Below, in pieces: positions 1 through 4,936 of a DNA stretch of 7,523 bases; the first letter of the stretch is position 1, and each line of letters begins with the position of its first letter. This DNA comes from Chloroflexota bacterium (GTDB taxonomy: Bacteria; Chloroflexota; Chloroflexia; Thermomicrobiales; UBA6265): NCBI GenBank assembly GCA_019348515.1, contig JAHWJF010000162.1, positions 1-7,523 on the forward strand. The letters run 5' to 3'. The translations under genes and the position numbers were made by a program. Below the pieces are notes generated by a model. It made no database searches and was not told the origin of the DNA. It saw only the letters and a list, made by a program, of their open reading frames with translations.

Positions 1-49
1 CTACACCGAGGCCAATGTTGCTGCTAACGATAGGGATTATGGTCGTGGA

Positions 50-64
50 GCCTGACCGTCAGGC
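50..64. repeat. Small perfect hairpin
   Basis: GCCTGA and TCAGGC form a perfect 6-bp stem around a 3-base CCG loop. No T-run follows on either strand, so a classical intrinsic terminator is not supported. It lies in the gene-poor left end of the window, and what it belongs to cannot be told because the sequence to the left is missing. It could be the end of a transcript, a structured RNA piece, or chance. Confidence 0.35.
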
Positions 65-114
65 CGCGACCTGCCAGATCTCATCATCTGATCAACAGCG
101 GAGGGAGACTAGGG

Positions 115-192
115 GTGTATTGTGTAGTCCTTTACGAGCTAGGCGATTCCTATATCCGCAATTTCACGCCGGAGCAACTGGCCTGCTCCTAG
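115..192 (+). CDS. Possible small ORF, 25 codons, unknown
   Basis: A GTG codon at 115 is preceded by GGAGGGAG (100-107) with a 7-base gap, which is a strong ribosome binding site. The frame runs 25 sense codons to a TAG at 190-192 and ends in the natural-looking string RNFTPEQLACS. The peptide has no clear membrane segment or known motif that I recognise. Codon third positions are mixed, less GC-rich than in the neighbouring genes, which argues either for a transferred or decayed piece or against coding. It could be a true small protein, the remnant of a broken gene, or a chance ORF. Only the binding site and the frame are directly seen. Confidence 0.2.
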   Translation: MYCVVLYELGDSYIRNFTPEQLACS

Positions 193-194
193 TC

Positions 195-239
195 TCGCCG
201 TCTTGCCGTCTTCGACTGATAGCCGATAGGCGATAGGCG
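195..239. repeat. Short repeats after the isomerase 3' end
   Basis: Two adjacent 8-bp units, TCGCCGTC (195-202) and TTGCCGTC (203-210), are followed by a run of roughly 7-bp CGATAGG-like units (about 216-239). These lie directly outside the stop codon of the minus-strand isomerase gene at 241. The same two unit types occur on the other side of that gene, at 1030-1055 and 1081-1138. Confidence 0.6.
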
Positions 240-240
240 T

Positions 241-1014
241 CTACCGCCGACTCCACCCCTCGACATTGCGGATCGCGAGTAGTGCATCGGCGATCGGATC
301 GGCCGGGTTGTCCTGCTCGACGATCCACCACCGGGCGCCCGCCGCGGAAGCCGCCGGCAGGATCTCATCCCAGCGCAGGATTCCCTCGCCCGCGGGAAGA
401 TCGGTGCGTTCCGGACCCGCGGCCATATCCTTCAGGTGAAGAAGCGGCACACGCCCTTGCAGCTCGCCCAGCAGGCGGGCCGGATCGACCCCGGCGTGGG
501 CGGCCCAGTAGACGTCGACCTCGATCCCGACCAGATCGGGGTCGGTCTCCTGGACCAGGATGTCGAACAGCGTGTCGCCATCGCCGTCCGGCAGCGGGAC
601 GAACTCGAAGTCATGGTGGTGATAGGCGACGCCGAGCCCGGCCTGCTTTGCCGTGGCGGCCCAGCGGTTGAGGTCGGCCGCCAGTGACCGCGCGAACGGT
701 GCACCGCCTCGCCGCTCAACCGGCACAAACGGCACGACGGCGTACTCCCCGCCGAGGGCGATGATATCGGCCAGGGTCGCATCGAGCTGCCCCTCCCAGG
801 CCGTGAGGGGCACGTGTGACCCGGAGACGCGCATCCCCAGTTCGTCGAGGAGCGCCCGCAGGTCGGGGATCGGCATGCCGCCGTACCCGGCGAACTCGAC
901 GGCGCGAGCACCGCCCTCGGCTAGCCGCCGGAGCGTGCCTGGAAAGTCGTCGCGCGCGGCCTCACGCACGGTATAGAGCTGAACGGCGACCGGGTTCTCC
1001 GGCGAAACGATCAT
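241..1014 (-). CDS. Sugar phosphate isomerase/epimerase family protein (TIM barrel)
   Basis: The 257-residue protein looks like a member of the xylose-isomerase-like TIM-barrel (AP endonuclease 2) superfamily, whose members isomerise, epimerise or dehydrate sugars and inositol derivatives, usually with a divalent metal. Visible family features are the opening strand AVQLYTVRE (10-18), YHHHDFEF (131-138), GIEVDVYW (163-170), LHLKDM (192-197), GEGILRW (209-215) and VEQDN (232-236). Likely metal or substrate ligands lie among E136, E165/D167, H193 and E233, but the exact set is inferred. The length is typical and there is no signal peptide, so it should be cytoplasmic. The ATG at 1012-1014 is well supported by AGGAGGA five bases upstream. 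The exact substrate cannot be told; inositol, keto-sugar or hydroxypyruvate-type substrates are all possible. The gene stands alone, with repeats on both sides. Confidence 0.85.
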   Translation of the reverse strand: MIVSPENPVAVQLYTVREAARDDFPGTLRRLAEGGARAVEFAGYGGMPIPDLRALLDELGMRVSGSHVPLTAWEGQLDATLADIIALGGEYAVVPFVPVERRGGAPFARSLAADLNRWAATAKQAGLGVAYHHHDFEFVPLPDGDGDTLFDILVQETDPDLVGIEVDVYWAAHAGVDPARLLGELQGRVPLLHLKDMAAGPERTDLPAGEGILRWDEILPAASAAGARWWIVEQDNPADPIADALLAIRNVEGWSRR

Positions 1015-1019
1015 TCACG

Positions 1020-1026
1020 TCCTCCT
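1020..1026 (-). promoter_or_regulatory. Ribosome binding site of the isomerase gene
   Basis: On the minus strand this reads AGGAGGA within AAAGGAGGA, close to the ideal anti-16S sequence, five bases before the ATG. It is the strongest such site in the window and fixes the start of the isomerase gene. Confidence 0.8.
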
Positions 1027-1029
1027 TTG

Positions 1030-1055
1030 GGCGATAAGGTCATAGGGTGATAGGG
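1030..1055. repeat. Degenerate GATAGG-like repeat run
   Basis: The units CGATAAGG, TCATAGG and GTGATAGG follow one another just upstream of the isomerase ribosome binding site. They resemble the CGATAGG units on the far side of the same gene (216-239). The 9-mer TAGGGTGAT at 1043-1051 recurs as its reverse complement at 5474-5482. Confidence 0.5.
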
Positions 1056-1080
1056 GCGGGTGGCGAATGTGGTTCTCTTC

Positions 1081-1138
1081 CTTGCCGTCTTGCCGTCTTG
1101 CCGTCTTGCCGTCTTGCCGTCTTGCCGTCTTGCCGTCT
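1081..1138. repeat. Tandem repeat, 8-bp unit TTGCCGTC, about 7.25 copies
   Basis: Seven perfect copies of TTGCCGTC run from 1082 to 1137, with one further matching base at each end. There are no spacers, so it is not a CRISPR array. The array lies between the divergently transcribed isomerase and PPOX genes, upstream of both. Because 8 is not a multiple of 3, the array reads through all three frames, which makes coding use unlikely. Copies of the unit also occur at 195-210 and, inverted, at 3044-3059. Confidence 0.95.
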
Positions 1139-1143
1139 CACAC

Positions 1144-1172
1144 TTGCAGACAGCGGGGCCAATCTCTAGAGT
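1144..1172 (+). promoter_or_regulatory. Possible promoter for the PPOX gene
   Basis: TTGCAG (1144-1149) and TAGAGT (1167-1172) are spaced 17 bases apart and loosely match the -35 and -10 boxes of the main sigma factor (3 of 6 and 4 of 6). They lie right after the tandem repeat and about 120 bases before the PPOX start. The match is weak and could be chance. Confidence 0.2.
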
Positions 1173-1225
1173 GCCTGCATCCGCCAATTGCGGGCGCATC
1201 ATACCCCTCCGAGAAGGAGACGCTC

Positions 1226-1378
1226 ATGCCCACCTGTCGCTCCATGAAGCGAGCAGGAGGCACTGACTCAATTTCAACGGCTACAGGAGCGTCGTATGCA
1301 AACAATGACCCACGAGGAGACTCGCGCTTTTCTCTTGTCAGGTACACGTACGGCCGCGCTAGCCACGGTCCGCGCTGA
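1226..1378 (+). CDS. Possible leader ORF overlapping the PPOX start
   Basis: An ATG at 1226 follows AAGGAGA (1214-1220) with a five-base gap, a better ribosome binding site than that of the PPOX gene itself. The frame gives 50 residues and ends at 1378, overlapping the first 83 bases of the PPOX gene in a different frame. The peptide is rich in Ser, Arg and Gly and shows no known motif. Its translation would carry ribosomes across the PPOX binding site, so it could act as a leader or coupling ORF. Alternatively the binding site is accidental, or the ORF is a remnant of an earlier start. Confidence 0.25.
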   Translation: MPTCRSMKRAGGTDSISTATGASYANNDPRGDSRFSLVRYTYGRASHGPR

Positions 1379-1721
1379 CGGCCGACCCCACGTTGCGCCG
1401 GTCTGGTTCACGCTCGACGGCGACGATCTCCTCTTCAACACTGGCGAAGAAACGGTCAAGGGCACAAATCTCCGGCGCGATACTCGGGTGGCGCTCATGG
1501 TCGATGACGAGGAGCCACCTTTTGCCTTTGTCTCTATCGAAGGAAACGTGACGCTGTCCGACGATCTCGACGTGATGCGCTACTGGGCCACCCGGATCGC
1601 CGCCCGTTACATGGGGGATGACCAGGCCGATGCCTATGGCAAACGCAACGCCGTCCCTGGCGAGCTATTGGCGCGAGTGATGCCGACGAAGACCGTGGCG
1701 GTCAAAGGGGTGGCAGATTAG
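1296..1721 (+). CDS. PPOX-class, probably F420-dependent oxidoreductase (Rv1155-like)
   Basis: The 141-residue protein fits the split beta-barrel FMN/F420-binding family related to mycobacterial Rv1155, whose members usually transfer hydride between reduced cofactor F420 and small substrates. Recognisable blocks are the N-terminal helix and strand GTRTAALATVRADGRPHVAP (16-35), VWFTLDGDDLLFNTG (36-50), the cofactor-phosphate loop KGTNLRRDTRVAL (55-67), and the C-terminal IAARYMGDDQADAY (101-114) typical of the Rv1155 subgroup. Length is normal for the family. The ATG at 1296 has AGGAG (1285-1289) six bases upstream; a second ATG at residue 4 is possible. It is likely a soluble cytoplasmic dimer. 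FMN rather than F420 as cofactor cannot be excluded, and the substrate is unknown. It is transcribed alone, opposite to both neighbours. Confidence 0.85.
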   Translation: MQTMTHEETRAFLLSGTRTAALATVRADGRPHVAPVWFTLDGDDLLFNTGEETVKGTNLRRDTRVALMVDDEEPPFAFVSIEGNVTLSDDLDVMRYWATRIAARYMGDDQADAYGKRNAVPGELLARVMPTKTVAVKGVAD

Positions 1722-1729
1722 CGGGGATT

Positions 1730-1767
1730 GCTTCGCTGAGGGGGAAGGACGAGGGGAACGAGGGATC
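1730..1767. repeat. Dispersed inverted repeat, copy A
   Basis: On the minus strand this segment reads GATCCCTCGT, then a C/T-rich stretch of 20 bases, then AGCGAAGC. The same arrangement is found on the plus strand at 3074-3110. The two copies flank the Gfo/Idh/MocA gene in inverted orientation. Confidence 0.5.
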
Positions 1768-1776
1768 GAGAAGTAA

Positions 1777-1790
1777 GGGCCGGAAAGCCC
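1777..1790. terminator. Weak hairpin after the PPOX gene
   Basis: GGGC and GCCC form a 4-bp stem around CGGAAA, 55 bases past the PPOX stop, followed by CCTTCTCCTG. The stem is short and the tail is not a proper T-run. A second hairpin follows at 1819-1831 (CCCGC, GTA, GCGGG). Either may help end transcription from the plus strand, but the evidence is thin. Confidence 0.2.
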
Positions 1791-1862
1791 CCTTCTCCTG
1801 TCTCCGACGGGCCGGGTGCCCGCGTAGCGGGTGGCGGGTTTGGGGGACGAGGGTAGGCTCCC

Positions 1863-1890
1863 GACTCCTCGACTACTCGACTACTCGACT
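1863..1890. repeat. Tandem repeat, 8-bp unit GACTACTC, running into a gene end
   Basis: The units GACTCCTC, GACTACTC, GACTACTC and a partial GACT follow one another with period 8. The stop codon (1873-1875) and the last residues SRVVE of the minus-strand Gfo/Idh/MocA gene are written in this array. The array therefore spans a coding boundary. Confidence 0.85.
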
Positions 1891-2991
1891 CACGTCAACC
1901 GCGCACCCTTCTTCCATCGACCGCGCCGCGGCGAGGATGATCGACAGCACATGCGTGGCGTGCTCGGCGGTGAGGATCGGCGGTTCGGCCCCTTCCAGGA
2001 CCGCGACGAAGTGCTCCGGTCCGGCCTGGATCTGGTGGGATATGCGGGATGAGCCGGGCGGTGCGGCTTGCGTCCAGCGCTCCATGCCATCAGGGCGCTC
2101 ATCTCGCTGCCAAAGGTCGACGGGGGCGTCCGGTTCGTACCAGCTCTCCAGCGAGATGCTGATGGTGCCCGCATCGCCATGGATCTCCAGCGCCGGCGCC
2201 TTGGAGCGAGGCGTGGCGAACGACGAGAGCACCTGCGCGAAGCGGTTGTCGCCGAGGTCGAGGTGGATGAGGAGGTGATCCGGCGCCGTGACGTCGATTA
2301 CCTGACCTTCGCGATCGGGAATCAGCACGTTGCGCCGGGGGATAGACACCCCCCCAAAGGCTTCGACCCGCCGCGCTGGACCCAGGAGCCCGGTGATGGC
2401 ATGCAGAATGTAGACCCCAAGATCGAGCGCTGGACCGACCGAAGGACCATAGAAGACTGCCGGGTCACCTTTGTACTCGCGCCAGGCTGCGGGACCCATG
2501 CTCGCCATCTGCCCGGTCGCCAGCGTGGGGCGGCCGAGCCAGCCCGCATCGATTTGCGCTTTCAGCCAGCGAAAGCGATTCGTCGCCATCACCGCCGGCG
2601 CACAGAGCAGCGCCAGCCCCCGCTCGTGCGCCAGGTCGATCGCCGCCTGCGCGTCGGCCAGTGTTCCAGCCAGCGGTTTCTCGGAGAAGACATGCTTACC
2701 GGCCTGGAGCGACGCAACATTGGTCTCGTGGTGGAACGGCGCAGGGCTGAGATTCAGCACCGCCGCGACGTCGGAATCGGCGAGGAGGGCATCGAGCGTT
2801 GGGGCAACCGCCGGGCGCGGCAGTCCCAGTGCTTCGAGTTCGGCTGCCAGCCGCTCGGCCCGGGTCGGGTCGGGATCATAGACCGCCACGGCCGCGGCGC
2901 GTCCCGCCAGCGGCGCCAGGCCCGGCCCGTACGTGCGCAAGGCGACGTCGCCGCAGCCAATGATTCCCAACCCGATCCCGCGTTCAGACAC
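1873..2991 (-). CDS. Gfo/Idh/MocA family NAD(P)-dependent oxidoreductase
   Basis: The 372-residue protein belongs to the family of glucose-fructose, inositol and related sugar dehydrogenases. The N-terminal Rossmann fold shows GLGIIGCGDVA (7-17), and an acidic strand end VYDPDP (37-42) that would favour NAD. The family signature EKP is at 104-106 with catalytic K105, and GPALDLGVYILH (186-197) supplies the expected D190 and Y194 of the active site. The C-terminal part is the usual alpha/beta sheet domain. No Tat or Sec signal is seen, so it should be cytoplasmic. I chose the GTG at 2989-2991 because GGGGAGG lies six bases upstream; a GTG nine codons earlier has no such site. The last five residues are encoded in a tandem repeat. 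The substrate is unknown; myo-inositol or a cyclic sugar is the usual type. The opposing PPOX gene separates it from the isomerase gene, so they are not co-transcribed. Confidence 0.9.
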   Translation of the reverse strand: MSERGIGLGIIGCGDVALRTYGPGLAPLAGRAAAVAVYDPDPTRAERLAAELEALGLPRPAVAPTLDALLADSDVAAVLNLSPAPFHHETNVASLQAGKHVFSEKPLAGTLADAQAAIDLAHERGLALLCAPAVMATNRFRWLKAQIDAGWLGRPTLATGQMASMGPAAWREYKGDPAVFYGPSVGPALDLGVYILHAITGLLGPARRVEAFGGVSIPRRNVLIPDREGQVIDVTAPDHLLIHLDLGDNRFAQVLSSFATPRSKAPALEIHGDAGTISISLESWYEPDAPVDLWQRDERPDGMERWTQAAPPGSSRISHQIQAGPEHFVAVLEGAEPPILTAEHATHVLSIILAAARSMEEGCAVDVSRVVE

Positions 2992-2997
2992 GCTGGT

Positions 2998-3004
2998 CCT
3001 CCCC
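2998..3004 (-). promoter_or_regulatory. Ribosome binding site that sets the Gfo/Idh/MocA start
   Basis: On the minus strand this reads GGGGAGG, six bases before the GTG at 2989-2991. It lies inside the longer reading frame that begins at the GTG at 3016-3018, so it favours the shorter protein. Confidence 0.65.
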
Positions 3005-3043
3005 TGACGCCCATGCACAGTCCCGGCACGATAGCACGGCGGA

Positions 3044-3059
3044 AACGGCGAGACGGCAA
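3044..3059. repeat. Inverted copies of the TTGCCGTC unit
   Basis: On the minus strand these bases read TTGCCGTC followed by TCGCCGTT, two adjacent 8-bp units matching those at 195-210 and 1081-1138 in opposite orientation. They lie upstream of the Gfo/Idh/MocA gene. Confidence 0.55.
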
Positions 3060-3073
3060 GGACGAGCGAAGAA

Positions 3074-3110
3074 GATCCCTCGTCATCTCCCCCTTTCCCC
3101 TAAGCGAAGC
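3074..3110. repeat. Dispersed inverted repeat, copy B
   Basis: GATCCCTCGT (3074-3083), a C/T-rich stretch of 19 bases, and AGCGAAGC (3103-3110) match the minus strand of 1730-1767. The copy lies between the Gfo/Idh/MocA and GNAT genes. Confidence 0.5.
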
Positions 3111-3148
3111 GACTCCTCCCCATGAGCCGAAGGCGGCACCCCCTTCGT

Positions 3149-3664
3149 TCACCCCCTCCGTTTCCGCATCCAGACGCCGGGGCGGCCGGGTCCGTAGTAG
3201 TTGGGGTTTTCCGATTCATCCTCGTATCCCAGGCGCCGGTAGAGCGCTCGCGCGCCCGTGTTGCCTGTCTGCACCATGAGGGTCATGTCGCCCCCCGGTA
3301 GAGCGTCCTCCGCGGCGTACAGCAGGGCGGACCCGATTCCCTGCCGTCGCGCGGCCGGATCGACCGCCAGGTTGATGATCCGGCTGCCTTCCAGCACGCG
3401 GTCGCCGATCACGCAGCCAACGATCATTCCATTGCGTCGCGCGACGAGCAGACGCGTCCAGGGCAGCATCCAGAGGAACACCAGCGTGCCAAGGGGGTAG
3501 GCGAGCCGTGGGGGAAAAGCCCGCCGCTGCAAACTGGCGATGGCCGGCAGATCACGGGCCCGCGCCGGACCGATCTCGAGTTTCGCCGGTAAAGTACCCG
3601 GCGCGCCGGAATACGGGTCTGCCTGATGCGAATCAGGATGGGAACGGGTCTGGAACCCCACCAT
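3149..3664 (-). CDS. GNAT family N-acetyltransferase (RimI-like)
   Basis: The 171-residue protein would transfer an acetyl group from acetyl-CoA to an amine. The GNAT core starts near IGPARARDLPAIASLQRRAF (31-50). Motif A is NLAVDPAARRQGIGSALL (98-115), with the acetyl-CoA pyrophosphate loop R107-x-x-G110-x-G112. Motif B is NTGARALYRRLGYE (135-148), with Y142 as the likely general acid. The ending NYYGPGRPGVWMRK resembles RimI-type enzymes that acetylate protein N-termini, but the target is not known. Residues 1-29 form a polar extension absent from the core family. The ATG at 3662-3664 has a G-rich site (GGGGGGAG) about ten bases upstream, so this start is only moderately secure; no ATG or GTG occurs between residue 2 and the core. 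A hydrophobic stretch at 58-70 is part of the fold rather than a membrane helix. Confidence 0.85.
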   Translation of the reverse strand: MVGFQTRSHPDSHQADPYSGAPGTLPAKLEIGPARARDLPAIASLQRRAFPPRLAYPLGTLVFLWMLPWTRLLVARRNGMIVGCVIGDRVLEGSRIINLAVDPAARRQGIGSALLYAAEDALPGGDMTLMVQTGNTGARALYRRLGYEDESENPNYYGPGRPGVWMRKRRG

Positions 3665-3735
3665 CTCTCACGTGCTCCCCCCGCTCCCGCAAGCGGCTCG
3701 ACCGGCCGGGTGCCGGGTGCCATCTGGAGGTGAGG

Positions 3736-3760
3736 GCGAGCCAGGGGGGTGAGGGCTCGC
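3736..3760. repeat. Inverted repeat in a divergent spacer
   Basis: GCGAGCC (3736-3742) and GGCTCGC (3754-3760) form a perfect 7-bp stem around an 11-base purine-rich loop. The nearby GGTGAGGG occurs twice (3729-3736 and 3748-3755). The element lies between the divergent GNAT and membrane-protein genes, so it could be an operator or an RNA hairpin. No T-run follows. Confidence 0.35.
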
Positions 3761-3838
3761 TGTCACCGCGCCAGGCGATCATCCTGGCATGGTACAACCC
3801 CGCGATGCCTCCCTCTCTGACGCCTGGAGCCGTGGCTC

Positions 3839-4177
3839 ATGTCTGACGACCACAGCATGAACGACAACCCGGATGTCGAGCCTGGTCCTCCACCAGAGCT
3901 CGCGGACTGGTGGGTCTGGGGCGTACGCAAGATCGCCGCGATCATCGCCGACTTGCTGCTCGCCGCGCGCGTCCTCCCGCTCCTCTTCGCCCTTCTGAAG
4001 GCCGGGATGTGGCTGTTTACCCGCGACCCCAACGAGCTGTGGGGAGCCGGCGCCGCCGTGACGGGATTTTTCGCGCTCTGGGCCCTGGGGCTGCTGTTGG
4101 GGCACTTTTCCGCGGAGCGGGATGCGCCCGATCCCGAGCGCTGGCTCATGCGTCAGCGTCGCGCCAAGAAACGCTGA
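3839..4177 (+). CDS. Small hypothetical membrane protein, two helices
   Basis: I do not recognise this 112-residue protein. Residues 1-22 are acidic and proline-rich. A first hydrophobic stretch spans about 32-60 (KIAAIIADLLLAARVLP onward), a short polar turn TRDPNELWG (61-69) follows, and a second helix spans about 70-90 (GAAVTGFFALWALGLLLGHF). The tail ends in the strongly basic RQRRAKKR. By the positive-inside rule the basic tail should face the cytoplasm, which with two spanning helices would put the acidic N-terminus there as well. The ATG at 3839 has TGGAG (3825-3829) nine bases upstream; M7 is an alternative start. Long opposite-strand frames cover the same bases, but they lack a hydrophobic pattern or known motif. 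The role is unknown. Confidence 0.6.
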   Translation: MSDDHSMNDNPDVEPGPPPELADWWVWGVRKIAAIIADLLLAARVLPLLFALLKAGMWLFTRDPNELWGAGAAVTGFFALWALGLLLGHFSAERDAPDPERWLMRQRRAKKR

Positions 4178-4280
4178 GACCCTGGCCCGATTGGCGTGAT
4201 CTCCTCGCCGTTACGAGCGTGGGCAGAGGACGGAGAAACCGGCAGGCGGAGACGCTACCGTGATCCCAACCCCGGGTTTC

Positions 4281-4297
4281 CTGCCGTCATCCGGCAG
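4281..4297. terminator. Hairpin spanning the META gene stop codon
   Basis: CTGCCG (4281-4286) and CGGCAG (4292-4297) form a perfect 6-bp stem with a 5-base loop. The loop contains the TGA stop of the minus-strand META gene. The minus strand continues with GAAACCCGGGG, which is not a T-run, so efficient intrinsic termination is doubtful. It sits between convergent genes. Confidence 0.35.
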
Positions 4298-4784
4298 CCG
4301 GTTGCGGGGTATCGAAAACCGGTGCTGGGGTCATCTCCCAGGCCATGGCCGGCATGGCTGGCGTGAATCGCATCTCCCCGTCGGGCCCGATAATGATGAG
4401 GATCATGCCCTCGGCAAAGGTGTAGGACGTCGCCTCATCCAATGCCTGGACGAATGGTTCCTCCAGCGAGCCAGACGGGCACTCGGCAACGGTCGTCATG
4501 GTCACTGTGACGTCCAGCGCGCCGTTCGCGCCACTCCAGAACCCGGCGACCCAGTTGCAATCGGCGCGAATGTTGACGGTTTCATCCGGGAGGAAATGCA
4601 CCGTGTAGCGCCCGGGCTCGATGCCGGTCTCGAGGCCGGGGAATGCCGTCAGTTGCCACGGGATCGGTGGGATCGCCGGAGCGGGGGCATCCTCAGGAAT
4701 GTCCTGGGCGCTGGCGGAGGAGGCGGGCATCAGGCTGGCGGCGGCCAGCAGCACGGCAACCATGAGGATCAGAGAAGAGCGCAT
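4287..4784 (-). CDS. Secreted META/HslJ-like domain protein
   Basis: The 165-residue protein begins with a clear Sec signal peptide: MR, a hydrophobic core (about 4-20), and a likely signal peptidase I cut after ASA at residue 26. There is no lipobox cysteine. The mature part after a Pro/Ala-rich linker (29-42) resembles the META domain found in HslJ and many secreted proteins: WQLTAF (43-48), GRYTVHFLPDETVNIRADCN (58-77), and MTTVAECPSGSLEEPFVQAL (96-115), then a final strand EGMILII (125-131). C76 and C102 are the only two cysteines and are placed to form a disulfide. Known META proteins have few assigned roles; stress or antibiotic resistance has been linked to HslJ, which cannot be carried over. 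The ATG at 4782-4784 has TGGAGGT six bases upstream. An ECF-like promoter lies about 50 bases upstream. Confidence 0.7.
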   Translation of the reverse strand: MRSSLILMVAVLLAAASLMPASSASAQDIPEDAPAPAIPPIPWQLTAFPGLETGIEPGRYTVHFLPDETVNIRADCNWVAGFWSGANGALDVTVTMTTVAECPSGSLEEPFVQALDEATSYTFAEGMILIIIGPDGEMRFTPAMPAMAWEMTPAPVFDTPQPAAG

Positions 4785-4834
4785 CGGGAAACCTCCAGCG
4801 AAACAGACATGCTCGGTGGGTACACCTGTCAGTT

Positions 4835-4862
4835 GAGACGTTTGACGAGGATATCAGGTTAC
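4835..4862 (-). promoter_or_regulatory. Possible ECF-type promoter of the META gene
   Basis: On the minus strand GTAACC is followed after exactly 16 bases by CGTCTC. This resembles the GGAACC-type -35 and CGTC-type -10 pattern of extracytoplasmic-function sigma factors. It would give a leader of about 40-45 bases before the META gene start. Control of a secreted protein by an envelope stress sigma factor would make sense, but the match rests on one site. Confidence 0.3.
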
Positions 4863-4936
4863 GTCCGCGGCGATTCTCTCTCGAATGCGGGCCGATGTCT
4901 CCCGCGCAATCATTCCAATCGCGTGTGGCCGGTCTC

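Noticed and set aside
1081..1138. CRISPR array
   Set aside because: The repeats are 8 bp and directly adjacent, with no spacers and no cas genes.
1010..1202. Minus-strand frame with repeating KTARRQDG
   Set aside because: It is the translation of the 8-bp tandem array (three frames in turn), overlaps the isomerase start region and has no independent support.
1730..3110. Composite transposon made by the inverted pair around the Gfo/Idh/MocA gene
   Set aside because: No transposase, no target-site duplication seen, and the copies are imperfect; a dispersed intergenic repeat is simpler.
2068..3279. Long plus-strand frame of 403 codons
   Set aside because: It is antisense to the Gfo/Idh/MocA gene and beyond, is very rich in Arg, Gln and Gly, and has no recognisable domain. 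Long shadow frames are common in GC-rich DNA.
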